A DNA stretch of 64,000 nucleotides from G965197715 sp965247615 (GTDB lineage Bacteria; Chloroflexota; Dehalococcoidia; Lucifugimonadales; UBA1127), in contig OZ252022.1 in the NCBI GenBank assembly GCA_965247615.1, positions 2,232,001 through 2,296,000 on the forward strand. Reading direction: 5' to 3'. Positions 9,511 through 17,863 of this stretch are shown piece after piece. The position numbers and the translations under genes are program-made. How positions within the stretch are numbered: position 1 is the first letter of the stretch; each line of letters begins with the position of its first letter. The notes beneath the pieces are model-generated. The model did not search any database. It had not been told where the DNA came from and saw only the letters and a list, made by a program, of their open reading frames with translations.

Positions 9511-9553
9511 AACGCAGCGTGGCGGGTGATGCGGGAACCCGCCACGCTGCGTT
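9511..9553 (-). terminator. Strong hairpin after the DUF192 gene
   Basis: Perfect 17-bp inverted repeat (AACGCAGCGTGGCGGGT and its complement) around a 9-base loop, four bases beyond the stop of the lipoprotein gene and upstream of the SMP-30 gene. It lacks a clear U-tract, so it may act as a factor-dependent terminator or mRNA 3' end. Confidence 0.6.
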
Positions 9554-9556
9554 CCA

Positions 9557-10228
9557 CTATGGTCCTTCAGGGCTGAAGCCTTCCAGGACGGCCTCGGCGC
9601 CCGGCGCGACGCCGCAGGCTTCGGCCCGGCCCGCGTTCACCTCCAAAGCGTAGCGTGCGGGAGCCTGGGACGCATAGATCGTCAGGTCTTGGGGCGGCGC
9701 GCCGGGCTGCGGGGTCATCCGTTGCACGTCCACGACTCGGAGCGTCGAGCCCAGAAACAGGATGTCGAGGGGGATGAGGGTGTTGCGCATCCAGAACCTC
9801 AGCTCGCTCTCCAAGGGGTAGATGAAGAGCATCCCATGGTCCTGCAGGAGGTCGCGCCGGTCCATGAGGCCCACGGATCGCTCCTCTTGGGTCCGGGCCA
9901 GCTCGACCGTGAATCGGCACGACCCGACGGTGACCGCGGGCTGCGGAGCCGCGTCCGGCGATGGAGTAGGCGGGGGGATGGGTGCAAGCGGCGGTGACGG
10001 CGGGGCAGCGAGCGCCGGCATCGGCAACGGAGTAGGCCGGGGCGTGGGTGCAGGCGGCGGTGAAGGCGAGGCAGCGAGCTCCGGCGTCGGCTGCAGCGGG
10101 CCGGGCGCAACGGCCGGCTGTGCGTGCGGCGCAGCGGGTGCGCCGCCGGTGCAGGACGCGGCCAAGACCAGCGCCAAGAGCCAGACGCAGCACTGCCAGT
10201 ACCGACGAGAGGCGCCCATGTCCGGCAT
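9557..10228 (-). CDS. DUF192 lipoprotein with Pro/Ala-rich linker
   Basis: 223-aa exported protein. The N-terminus has a basic stretch, a hydrophobic core and the lipobox LAASC, so Cys26 is the likely lipidated residue. A proline/serine/alanine-rich linker (about 27-98) made of two imperfect 21-residue copies leads to a DUF192 domain (about 105-223) with GLMDRRDL, GMLFIYP, FWMRNTLIPLDILF and DVQRM, all typical of the family. The linker repeat is visible in the DNA as an imperfect tandem repeat, a likely site of length variation. Function of DUF192 is not established. Confidence 0.85.
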   Translation of the reverse strand: MPDMGASRRYWQCCVWLLALVLAASCTGGAPAAPHAQPAVAPGPLQPTPELAASPSPPPAPTPRPTPLPMPALAAPPSPPLAPIPPPTPSPDAAPQPAVTVGSCRFTVELARTQEERSVGLMDRRDLLQDHGMLFIYPLESELRFWMRNTLIPLDILFLGSTLRVVDVQRMTPQPGAPPQDLTIYASQAPARYALEVNAGRAEACGVAPGAEAVLEGFSPEGP

Positions 10229-10319
10229 TCACCCTCCGAGAGATGCGGTCAGTGTACCCGACGCGACCGCGCGCCGGGATGCGCTGGCGTGCACCCGGTC
10301 GCCACGGCGTAGGCTCAGC

Positions 10320-10348
10320 TTGACACCCCAGGAGGGCAGTGCTACGCT
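10320..10348 (+). promoter_or_regulatory. Candidate sigma-70 promoter of the leuS leader
   Basis: TTGACA (10320-10325) with a 17-base spacer to TACGCT (10343-10348), about 25-30 bp upstream of the first conserved T-box leader sequence. The -10 is poor (first two and last bases match), so this is a prediction from position and -35 quality. Confidence 0.4.
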
Positions 10349-10373
10349 CGGGGCTACGAAAAGCGAAACGCTA

Positions 10374-10735
10374 TGATGGGGAGCAGTAGTCAGGCGTCCA
10401 GCCTTCAGAGAGCCGGCGGGCGGTGCGAGCCGGCGGCGCGGGCCTGGCGAACTCGCCCCGGAGCGGTGGGCGCGAACAGGAACACCCTGTTACGGTCTTG
10501 GGTCGGCGCGGTTGGGGCGGAATCCCAGGTCTCAGATTCATCGCCGCGCTCAAGGTCACCGGACAAGGACCCAAGTAGCGCCCGACGGTGGCAACGTTAA
10601 CGCCAGCGAGGGGTTTCGCGCTGCTCCTTTGGCCCGTTGACAGGCCCGGGGTGAGCAGGCGCGGGGCAAGCAGGGTGGTACCGCGGGTTTGGCAATGCAA
10701 GAAGACCCGTCCCTACGAGGGACGGGTCTTTTGTT
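10374..10735 (+). promoter_or_regulatory. T-box leader (tRNA-Leu-responsive) upstream of leuS
   Basis: Transcription-attenuation riboswitch that senses uncharged tRNA. The leader opens with GATGGGGAGCAGTA, the stem I start typical of T-boxes, and contains the T-box sequence AGGGTGGTACCGCG at 10672-10685 (antiterminator bulge, complementary to the tRNA acceptor end). It ends in an intrinsic terminator: a 13-bp stem AAGACCCGTCCCT/AGGGACGGGTCTT (10702-10730) followed by TTTTGTT. The downstream gene is leuS, so the specifier should be a leucine codon; I could not place the specifier loop by eye. Confidence 0.92.
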
Positions 10736-10759
10736 AGAGGGACGGATTGAGGTGACAGG

Positions 10760-13237
10760 ATGACCGAACCGACGATGCGTCAAGTCGAGCTGCGGTGGGA
10801 CCCGCGGGCCCTGGACAAGAAGTGGCAGGAGCGCTGGGAGCAGGACGCCATGCACCGCGTCCCGGACGACGACCCGCGCCCCAAGTGGTACGAGCTGACC
10901 ATGTACCCGTACCCGTCCGGTGACCTGCACATTGGACACTGGTACGTCATGGCGCCGTCCGACGCCCACGCCCGGTTCCGCCGCATGCAGGGCTACAACG
11001 TGCTGCACCCCATCGGCTTCGATGCCTTCGGGCTGCCGGCGGAGAACGCCGCGATCCGCCAGGGCATACACCCGCGCACATGGACCATGGGCAACATCGA
11101 GAAGATGCGCGGCCAGCTCCGGTCCATCGGCCCCATCTATGACTGGGACCGGGAGATCATCTGCGCGCTTCCCGAGTACTACCGGTGGAATCAGTGGCTC
11201 TTTCTCCAGTTCTACAAGGCGGGCCTCGCCTATCGCGCTCAAGCTCCGGCGGTCTGGTGCCCGTCCTGCCAGACGGTGCTGGCCAATGAGCAGGTGGTCA
11301 ACGGGCTGTGCGAGCGCTGCTCCACACCCATCACCCGCCGGGAGATGGCGCAGTGGTTCCTGCGCATCACGCGGTATGCCGACGAGCTCCTGGACTTCGA
11401 AGGGCTGGCGCAGTGGCCAGAGCGCATCCTGACGATGCAGCGCAACTGGATAGGGCGAAGCGAGGGCGTGGAGATGGGCTTCGACATCTCGCACGCGGGC
11501 CTGGAGGAGAAGGAGCTCCGGGTGTTCACGACGCGCATCGACACCATCTACGGCGTGACCTTCATGGTCCTGGCGCCGGAGCATCGCCTGGTGCCGCTGC
11601 TGACGGCGCCGGAGCAGCGGGCCACAGTGGAGGCCTACGTCGAGGATGCCCGGCGCAAGTCCGACATCGAGCGGCTGTCCGCGGAGCGGGAGAAGACGGG
11701 AGTGCCCCTGGGGACCTACTGCGTCAATCCGGTCACCGGCGAACGGGTCCCCATCTACACCGCCGACTACGCGGTGGCCTGGTACGCCCAGGGCGCCGTC
11801 ATGGGGGTCCCCGCGCATGATCGGCGGGACTTTGAGTTCGCCACCACGTACAGCCTGCCGGTCCGCGTCGTCATATCGCCGCCGGGATGGGATGGCGCGC
11901 CCCTGTCCGAGGCCTACGTGGAGGAGGGTGTCCAGGTGAACTCGGGCGCCTTCGACGGCATGCCCAACGCCCAGGGCATGGAGGCCATCGCCGACTACGT
12001 GCAGGAGCGGGGATGGGGGAGCCGGAACGTGACCTACCGGATGCGGGACTGGCTGATCTCCCGGCAGCGCTACTGGGGCACGCCGATTCCCATGGTGCAC
12101 TGCGCCGAGTGCGGCGTTGCGCCGGTACCGGAGAGCGACCTGCCGGTGCTGCTGCCGGAGGACGCCGAGTTCAAGCCCACGGGGGAGTCGCCGCTGGCGC
12201 GCCACGAGTCGTTTGTCCGCACCGTCTGCCCCCAGTGCGGCCGGGACGCCCGGCGGGAGACGGACACCATGGATACGTTCTTCGACTCGTCGTGGTACTT
12301 CCTGCGCTATCTGAGCCCCCGCAACGACGCTCAGGCATGGGACCCGGCGCTGGTCAAGTCGTGGGCGCCGGTGGACCAGTACACAGGCGGGGCCGAGCAC
12401 GCCATCATGCACCTGCTCTACGCACGCTTCTTCATCAAGGGGCTGCGGGACATGGGTCTGCTGGAGTTCGGGGAGCCCTTCCTCCGGCTGTTCAACCAGG
12501 GGCACATCATTGCCGAGGGCGCAAAGATGAGCAAGAGCCGGGGCAACGTCATCACGCCGGACCCCTACGTGGAGGAGCTGGGCGCGGACGTTGTGCGCAC
12601 CTACCTGATGTTCCTCGGGCCGTGGGACCGCGGCGGTGAGTGGAGCGACACGGGGATCAACGGGGTCGCGCGCTGGTTCAACCGTGTTTGGGACCTCGTG
12701 GAGCGGGACCCGTCGGCGCTGGACGCGGCACCGGTCCGGGCGGACGCAGTGCGGCAGGTCCAGCGCAAGGTCCACCAGACGGTGCGCAAGGTGCACAACG
12801 ACCTGGACGCCTTCAAGTTCAACACGGCCGTCGCAGCGCTGATGGAGCTGAGCAACGCGCTGCAGGCCGCATGGGAGGCCCGGGGCATCGACCCCCAGAC
12901 GTGGCGGGGGGCGCTGCGGACCTTCCTGGCGCTGCTGGCGCCCATGGCGCCGCACCTGACCGAGGAGCTCTGGCAACGCACCGGCGAGGCCTACAGCATC
13001 CATAGCCAAGCCTTCCCCGCGTGGGATGACTCGCTGGCGGCGGAGGAGGTCATCACGCTGGTGGTGCAGGTGAACGGACGGGTGCGGGACCGGTTGGAGG
13101 TCCCGGCTGACATTGGGGAGGAGGAGGCGAAGCGGCTGGCGCTGGAGCGGCCCAACGTGCAGCGACACACGGGCGGCAGGACGCCGGCCAAGCTGCTGTA
13201 CGTGCCGGGGCGGCTGGTGAACGTCGTCGTCCCGTAG
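10760..13237 (+). CDS. leuS: Leucyl-tRNA synthetase
   Basis: Class I synthetase, 825 aa, bacterial type. Signature HIGH is at 57-60, the CP1 editing domain lies between about 225 and 420, zinc-binding-type cysteines (CPSC and CERC) sit near 167-186, and the second signature KMSKS is at 589-593, followed by the helical anticodon-binding domain. Start ATG has AGGTGACAGG upstream. Expression is controlled by the T-box leader that precedes it. A long open frame on the opposite strand is a composition artefact. Confidence 0.97.
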   Translation: MTEPTMRQVELRWDPRALDKKWQERWEQDAMHRVPDDDPRPKWYELTMYPYPSGDLHIGHWYVMAPSDAHARFRRMQGYNVLHPIGFDAFGLPAENAAIRQGIHPRTWTMGNIEKMRGQLRSIGPIYDWDREIICALPEYYRWNQWLFLQFYKAGLAYRAQAPAVWCPSCQTVLANEQVVNGLCERCSTPITRREMAQWFLRITRYADELLDFEGLAQWPERILTMQRNWIGRSEGVEMGFDISHAGLEEKELRVFTTRIDTIYGVTFMVLAPEHRLVPLLTAPEQRATVEAYVEDARRKSDIERLSAEREKTGVPLGTYCVNPVTGERVPIYTADYAVAWYAQGAVMGVPAHDRRDFEFATTYSLPVRVVISPPGWDGAPLSEAYVEEGVQVNSGAFDGMPNAQGMEAIADYVQERGWGSRNVTYRMRDWLISRQRYWGTPIPMVHCAECGVAPVPESDLPVLLPEDAEFKPTGESPLARHESFVRTVCPQCGRDARRETDTMDTFFDSSWYFLRYLSPRNDAQAWDPALVKSWAPVDQYTGGAEHAIMHLLYARFFIKGLRDMGLLEFGEPFLRLFNQGHIIAEGAKMSKSRGNVITPDPYVEELGADVVRTYLMFLGPWDRGGEWSDTGINGVARWFNRVWDLVERDPSALDAAPVRADAVRQVQRKVHQTVRKVHNDLDAFKFNTAVAALMELSNALQAAWEARGIDPQTWRGALRTFLALLAPMAPHLTEELWQRTGEAYSIHSQAFPAWDDSLAAEEVITLVVQVNGRVRDRLEVPADIGEEEAKRLALERPNVQRHTGGRTPAKLLYVPGRLVNVVVP

Positions 13238-13294
13238 CCCCGGCGCAGGGCCTGCGCCGCCCTGGAGACCAGCGCGATCTGACTCTTGAGGTTG

Positions 13295-13821
13295 TCACGC
13301 CGCGTCTTCTCGCTGCGGCGCCGTGAGGAGCAGCACGTCGTTGGAGAGCTTGGCCGCCTCGGCGAGCAAGAGTGCCATTTGATTAATCTCCCTTTGTAAG
13401 ATTGCTTTGTGTTTTTTTGTCGTCTTTTGAAGCTGGCCGGGGGGTAAAACAGCAATTGTTTCCTGGCGGGGGCGCCCTTGCCTAAGCTGTTGGATGATCC
13501 TCCTTTGATTGACTTCCGTCCGGGTCTCTTGCTGGGCCGATTGGCACAGGGGGGTGTCTTCCGCAGATAGGCGAGGAGGGGGTTGCTCCTGGTGGGGGCA
13601 CGCTGTAGGACCTCCAGCAGGGCCTTGTGCATCTCCCCGGCGGCCATGCGCTTGGTGCGGAGCTGCTGACGACGGACCAGGGCGAAGTAGTCGCGGACCT
13701 CCGGGACCTGGGACATGGCGGTGAGGACGGCCTTGAAGCGCGCCGAGTGGCGGCCGGACTTGAGGGCGTTGGTGTTGCCCTTGGGAGCGCCGGCGCCGGG
13801 CCTGCGTCCACCTGCTGGCAT
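13295..13821 (-). pseudogene. Terminase-small-subunit-like gene broken by a frameshift
   Basis: The ATG at 13821 has AGGAGG five bases upstream. The product begins with the G-G-R-x-P-G-A-G-A-P-x-G-N-x-N-A-L-K signature common at the N-terminus of phage terminase small subunit-like and DUF5681-type proteins, then a helical segment to about residue 90. The frame then fails, while a frame offset by one resumes at once with convincing helical protein (from residues LCQSAQQET to the end PQREDAA) and stops at 13295. The shift falls in a run of six C on the minus strand; one missing C explains it, so this is a pseudogene, a phase-variable tract or an assembly error. Confidence 0.65.
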
Positions 13822-13904
13822 GGGGACCTCCTGTGTGGGGGGTGTGCTGACAGGAGGATAGCGCATATGTTCTGTTTTGGGCAACGGGAGCATGGCAGAG
13901 CGAG

Positions 13905-13928
13905 GGTTCTGTTGCATTTGCTGGGTAG
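13905..13928 (+). repeat. Left 24-bp inverted repeat of HNH element
   Basis: GGTTCTGTTGCATTTGCTGG then GTAG; a perfect inverted copy lies at 14631-14654. The ribosome binding site of the HNH gene begins at the last base of this repeat. Confidence 0.85.
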
Positions 13929-13940
13929 GAGGCAATGACT

Positions 13941-14621
13941 ATGGCCGCTAAGGTACCGGAGCACTTGAGGGACAAACCAGATCTGGTCAACGCCGTCATC
14001 GACGCCCGACGCGTCGAGATGGAAACGGAAGACCCCGCCTTTGCAATCGAGTGGTTGTTAGAACACTGGCCAATGTCTCCAGAGTCTGCTAGACGTGTCA
14101 TTGAAGATGAAACGTTCCGATTCGTGGCGCTATACCCAGACGGCCATCCAGGGTTGCAAGCGTTGATCGAAGAGCAGAAGGCCAAGAGCCGTAGGAGCTA
14201 CAACCTACGGAAGCTGCGCCCCCAGGTTGTAGAGCGTGACGACAGTAGGTGCCAGTATTGCGGTAAGCGAGTCACTGGCTCTGAGGGGACGCTAGACCAC
14301 AAGGACCCCGAAGGGCCGGAAACATTAGAGAATATCCTTCTCCTCTGCCGAACCTGCAACACGCATAAAGGGAGAAGGTCGTGGGAAGACTTTCTGAAGG
14401 CAGAGGAAGAGTGGAGGGCGCGGCTCCAAGAACAACAGGACGCCCGCCCCGACTTCATTTGCAAGCAGACTGGCCTATCGGTCAGGGGTAGGAGTTGGAA
14501 AGAGGCAGGATGCTTATCGCCACAGATGTGCAGAATGGATCGAGAGTGCGATAACGGAGGATACGCAGAGTTTGAGGCGGAGATGGATGAGAGGGTGAAT
14601 CGGGCGATTGAGGCGTCGTAA
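13941..14621 (+). CDS. HNH endonuclease
   Basis: 226-aa protein with a central HNH nuclease domain: CQYC (about 107-110), the LDHKDPEG segment supplying the first histidine (about 123), an Asn a few residues on (LENILLLC) and C-x-x-C-N-x-H-K-G (about 139-146), so the domain has the Cys4 zinc-binding variant. The N-terminal third is helical; the C-terminus has further Cys residues (CLSPQMCRMDREC). The ATG at 13941 is seven bases after AGGAGG and is preferred to the ATG at 13935. The gene fills a 750-bp unit bounded by 24-bp perfect inverted repeats and has lower GC than leuS, which suggests a mobile or homing-type element. Confidence 0.85.
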   Translation: MAAKVPEHLRDKPDLVNAVIDARRVEMETEDPAFAIEWLLEHWPMSPESARRVIEDETFRFVALYPDGHPGLQALIEEQKAKSRRSYNLRKLRPQVVERDDSRCQYCGKRVTGSEGTLDHKDPEGPETLENILLLCRTCNTHKGRRSWEDFLKAEEEWRARLQEQQDARPDFICKQTGLSVRGRSWKEAGCLSPQMCRMDRECDNGGYAEFEAEMDERVNRAIEAS

Positions 14622-14630
14622 ACATAGGAG

Positions 14631-14654
14631 CTACCCAGCAAATGCAACAGAACC
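14631..14654 (-). repeat. Right 24-bp inverted repeat of HNH element
   Basis: Exact reverse complement of 13905-13928, starting ten bases after the HNH stop codon. AGAGCGAGG occurs beside both outer ends in the same orientation (about 13897 and 14655) and could be a target-site duplication, although slightly different in distance. Confidence 0.85.
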
Positions 14655-14732
14655 AGAGCGAGGGGCGAGGGAGGGCTTGCGCAATGCAGCGGTCTGCCGG
14701 AAAGTGATTGCAGCGATCATTGAGGTGCACAC

Positions 14733-15686
14733 ATGGCGGACCCAGAGCACGTCGAAATAGTCAGGCAGGGCGCGGCGGCGATAGCAGTGTGGTGGGAGGA
14801 GAACTCAGGTGCGGTTTTGGACCTCCGTGAGGCCGACTTCAGATGGATCAACCTCCTCGGGGCCGACCTCAGGGGGGCCAATCTCCTCTGGGCTAACTTC
14901 AGCGGGGCCGACCTCAGCGGGGCCAATTTCAGCTGGACCAACCTCAGTAACACCAACTTCAGCCACACGAGAGTAGGTGGCACCACCTTTGCCGAATGTG
15001 ATTTGAGTCGAGTCTCTGGCCTCACAACGATAAGACATGGAGGCCCCAGCAGTATCGGGACTGATACATTGCTCTTGACCTATCGGGGCGCTGGAAAACG
15101 CCTGACGCCGGAGCTCCATGGCTTCTTCGCCAAGGCCGGCGTTCCCGCTTCCTTCCTGGATGCCCTCCCGAGAATCGCAGGTCAGGCCCGGTACCACACT
15201 GCTTTTATCGCCTATGGTGAGCCAGACCGCGCTTTTGCAGAACATCTCTATGGTGACCTGTTAAGCAAAGGCGTGAGCTGTTGGATGTACGCCATGGACG
15301 CTACCCTAGGTGCGCGGACCTGGCATGAGATTGGCCAAGAGCGGCGGGAAGCCGGAAAGCTCATTGTTCTCTGCTCGGCTGCGGGACTCGTGCAGCCTGG
15401 GCCAAAGAAGGAGATAGAGGAGCAGATTGACGACGACCGGGACAAGATCATCCCCATCTCGTTGGATTACCTCTGGAGAGCGCCTGGCTTTGAAGTGCGG
15501 CGAGCTGAACGGGACCTGAAGCCCTTCCTATTGGAGCGAAACTGGGCGGACTTCAGTCCAGGGGCGGACTATGCCGCCGCCATTGAGCGGCTGTTGAAGG
15601 CGCTGGCGCTCAGGCCAGACGCGCCCTCACCACGGACCCCGCCGCCAACGTCAAGGTCGACAAGCAGCGCTCCCACGAGAAGGTAG
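14733..15686 (+). CDS. Pentapeptide-repeat TIR-domain protein
   Basis: 317-aa protein. Residues about 29-88 are pentapeptide repeats of A(D/N)L/F type (for example LLGADLRGANLLWANFSGAD), which form a right-handed beta helix. A linker with HGGPSSIGTDTLL (about 102-114) and FFAKAGVPASFL follows, then a TIR domain (about 154-292) with AFIAYGEPDRAFAE, GVSCWMYAMDATLG and LIVLCS. This order matches a known bacterial family of pentapeptide-TIR proteins; TIR domains there are candidate NAD-consuming effectors. The last 20 residues are read out of frame from a terminase remnant, so the natural C-terminus has been replaced. It sits among prophage debris with the HNH element upstream. Confidence 0.85.
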   Translation: MADPEHVEIVRQGAAAIAVWWEENSGAVLDLREADFRWINLLGADLRGANLLWANFSGADLSGANFSWTNLSNTNFSHTRVGGTTFAECDLSRVSGLTTIRHGGPSSIGTDTLLLTYRGAGKRLTPELHGFFAKAGVPASFLDALPRIAGQARYHTAFIAYGEPDRAFAEHLYGDLLSKGVSCWMYAMDATLGARTWHEIGQERREAGKLIVLCSAAGLVQPGPKKEIEEQIDDDRDKIIPISLDYLWRAPGFEVRRAERDLKPFLLERNWADFSPGADYAAAIERLLKALALRPDAPSPRTPPPTSRSTSSAPTRR

Positions 15687-15775
15687 ACGGCAACGTCGCC
15701 CTCGTCATGGCCGTCGGCCGCGCCATGACCACCGCCGACCAGGACCCCGTCTGGCCCACCTTCGGCGCCGTCTAA
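15626..15775 (+). pseudogene. Phage terminase large subunit, C-terminal 50 codons
   Basis: In a different frame from the TIR gene, a 50-codon stretch ends at a TAA and reads like the end of a terminase large subunit: KVDKQRSHEKVDG followed by VALVMAVGRAM is the conserved C-terminal segment around the nuclease domain exit. Nothing upstream in this frame is terminase-like, so all but the 3' end was lost when the pentapeptide-TIR gene came to lie here. Confidence 0.7.
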
Positions 15776-15868
15776 CCCCCCGCCACGTCCCCACAGCGCC
15801 CTATGGCCCACTCCTTTGACAGCCGTGCTATGCTCTCCGGTGCAACCCGCCTCAAGGAGCGCCGAGCC

Positions 15869-16480
15869 ATGCCGTTCATGCCGTTACTGTCTATGGCGCT
15901 GAAAGGTGTCACGCTAGTGAATGTCATCAACGCCGGGACGAAGGCGAAGCAGGCTGTGGACGTCGCCACAGACCTCTTCGACAAGGTGCGCGACCTGCAA
16001 CGGAGACACCTGTCAAAAGACGACTCCCGGATAGATACGGTCATCAACACCGGGACGAAGGTAACGGAGGCTGTGGAGGTTGCCGCAAACCTCTTCGACA
16101 AGGTGCGCGATCTGCCACGGAGACGCCAGTCACGAGACAACACCACGGCAGATGCCATTCCGACCCTGCATGAAGACGTAACCGAGCTCCAGGAGCGTCT
16201 CGATTCGGTGGAGAGCGCCGACAGGGCCCAGGCAGAGCTCATCGCCGACATGACCCGCCACGTAGCGGCCTTGGCAGATGCCATTCCAGCCCTGCGTGAA
16301 GGCGTAACCGAGCTCCAGGAGCGTCTCGATTCGGTGGAGAGCACCAACGTGGCCCAGGTCGAGCTCATCGCCCACATGACCCGTCACGACCAAGTCTTGC
16401 TGCGCTGGCTCATCGTCTTGGGGTCGGCCACGGTCTTGACGGGCGCCGGCGCGATAGCTGCCATCGTCCTTGCCGTGTAG
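15869..16480 (+). CDS. Coiled-coil, tail-anchored protein with duplicated segments
   Basis: About 203 aa from the ATG at 15869 (AAGGAG nine bases upstream; the frame is also open from 15803). It has two internal duplications: an N-terminal unit of about 36 residues present twice (VNVINAGTKAKQAVDVATDLF and DTVINTGTKVTEAVEVAANL) and a second unit of about 42 residues present twice, each with the heptad stretch VTELQERLDSVES. A single hydrophobic helix (WLIVLGSATVLTGAGAIAAI) closes the protein, so it should be a cytoplasmic coiled coil anchored by its C-terminus. Function unknown; position next to a TIR gene makes a defence partner possible but unproven. Confidence 0.65.
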   Translation: MPFMPLLSMALKGVTLVNVINAGTKAKQAVDVATDLFDKVRDLQRRHLSKDDSRIDTVINTGTKVTEAVEVAANLFDKVRDLPRRRQSRDNTTADAIPTLHEDVTELQERLDSVESADRAQAELIADMTRHVAALADAIPALREGVTELQERLDSVESTNVAQVELIAHMTRHDQVLLRWLIVLGSATVLTGAGAIAAIVLAV

Positions 16481-16490
16481 CCCACCCGCC

Positions 16491-16517
16491 GTCATTGTGC
16501 CGAAAGCGGGAATCCAG
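16491..16517 (+). repeat. Degenerate copy of the GCGAAAGCGGGAATCC palindromic repeat
   Basis: CATTGTGCCGAAAGCGGGAA followed by TCCAGG matches the small palindromic intergenic element seen better at 18109, 26500 and 45276; here the left arm is damaged. Confidence 0.55.
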
Positions 16518-16599
16518 GGGAGGGGCCGCGGGTTCGCCTTGCGCCCCTCACCCCGCTGTGCTACTAATGGGCCACTTCAGAGTAGGAAAGGGGGCAAGG

Positions 16600-17787
16600 A
16601 TGGTCACGGCAGACCTGACCCGGGACCCGGACCCGGAGAAGCAGCCGGCGCTGGTGCGCGTGGACACGTACGCGGCGTGGCGGGAGAAGGAGGGGCCACC
16701 ACTAGTGGGGGGCGTGTACCTTCCGAATATGAACGCCATCGAGGTCGGGCCGTGGCCTCGCAAGGGGGATGGGGTGTTGGGGGCGCTGAGCTACCTGGAC
16801 GGCGACGACGAGTGCGACGAGCACATTGTGGAGCTGCCGCCGGGGGAGGCGACGGCGCCGATGCGGCACCTGTACACGGAGGCCTTCTACGTCCTATCGG
16901 GCCGGGGGTCGACGACGGTGTGGCGGGAGGAGGGCGGCAAGCAGACCTTCGAGTGGGGGCCGGGCAGCTACTTCGTCCTGCCAACGAATGCGTGGCACCA
17001 GTTCTACAACGCGAGCATGTCGCAGTCGGCGCGGTGGTACTCGGTGACAGACCTGCCGGAGCTCATGCGGCGCTGGGGGAACCCGGATTTCGTGTTCGAC
17101 AATCCCTTCGAGTTCCAGGACCGCTGGGGCGGCGACGAGGAGTACTTCAGCGCGGACGCGAAGCTGTGGAAGGGGCGGGTCTGGGAGACGAACTTCATAC
17201 CGGACATCAAGAAGCTGCCGCTCTACGAGTGGAAGAGCCGGGGCGGCGGCGGCACCAACGCGTTCATGGTGATGGGCGGGGGAGCGACCGAGTCGCACAT
17301 CTCGCGGTTCGAGTCGGGGCACTACAAGAAGGGGCACCGGCACGGCCCGGGCGCACACCTGTACATCACGGAGGGCGTGGGGTACGTGCTGACGCAGCGG
17401 GGCGACGAGGAGCGGATCCGGTGCGACTGGCAGGAAGGAAGCATGTACCTGTCGGGCGCGGGGGACGGGCTGTGGCTGCACCAGCACTTCAACGTGGGGC
17501 TGACGCCGGCGACGTACCTGGTGATTGGCGTGGGGCGCTCGCGGATGTTCGCGCGCAACCGCTGGCAGGCGGGGGAGTCGACGGTGATGCGCACGGGGGA
17601 GGTGAGCAGCAAGGCGGGGGGGTACCAGGTGGAGTACGACGACGAGAACCGGGAGGTCCACCGCATCTTCGAGGAGGAGCTGGCGAAGAGGGGGATCACG
17701 TGCCGGATGAAGAACATGGTGCCCTGGTGCACGGGCGAGGCGGGGGCGGAGACGATCAAGGCGCAGTTCGCGGACGAGCACCTGTGA
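16600..17787 (+). CDS. Two-domain cupin (bicupin) protein
   Basis: 395-aa protein with two cupin barrels. The first (about 75-140) has His90, Glu94 and His133 in RHLYTEAFYVLSGRG and WHQFYN; the second (about 235-300) has HRH at 246-248 and HQH at 294-296, which look like a complete metal site. This is the layout of gentisate-dioxygenase-like bicupins, but no substrate can be assigned. The ATG at 16600 follows GGGGGCAAGG; upstream open frame is not protein-like. A paralogue of similar length is at 54570-55721, beside a Rieske oxygenase. The gene faces the amidohydrolase convergently across two hairpins. Confidence 0.82.
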   Translation: MVTADLTRDPDPEKQPALVRVDTYAAWREKEGPPLVGGVYLPNMNAIEVGPWPRKGDGVLGALSYLDGDDECDEHIVELPPGEATAPMRHLYTEAFYVLSGRGSTTVWREEGGKQTFEWGPGSYFVLPTNAWHQFYNASMSQSARWYSVTDLPELMRRWGNPDFVFDNPFEFQDRWGGDEEYFSADAKLWKGRVWETNFIPDIKKLPLYEWKSRGGGGTNAFMVMGGGATESHISRFESGHYKKGHRHGPGAHLYITEGVGYVLTQRGDEERIRCDWQEGSMYLSGAGDGLWLHQHFNVGLTPATYLVIGVGRSRMFARNRWQAGESTVMRTGEVSSKAGGYQVEYDDENREVHRIFEEELAKRGITCRMKNMVPWCTGEAGAETIKAQFADEHL

Positions 17788-17818
17788 GGCGGTAGGGCTG
17801 CATCGCTATCGACGACAA

Positions 17819-17863
17819 GACCGCCCGCCCTCACGCAGCCTGGCGCTCGGAGGGTGGGCGGTC
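17819..17863. terminator. Hairpin between convergent genes
   Basis: 14-base arms GACCGCCCGCCCTC and GAGGGTGGGCGGTC (one mismatch) with a 17-base loop, 32 bp after the bicupin stop. No U-tract on either strand, so termination is a prediction from position. Confidence 0.5.

Noticed and set aside
10556..13168. 870-codon open frame on the strand opposite leuS
   Set aside because: It mirrors leuS codon positions in GC-rich DNA and has no protein-family character; leuS with T-box leader is unambiguous.
13897..14663. AGAGCGAGG beside both HNH repeats as a firm target-site duplication
   Set aside because: The distances from the repeat ends differ (about 0 and 1 base) and the motif is short and GC-rich, so it is only suggestive.
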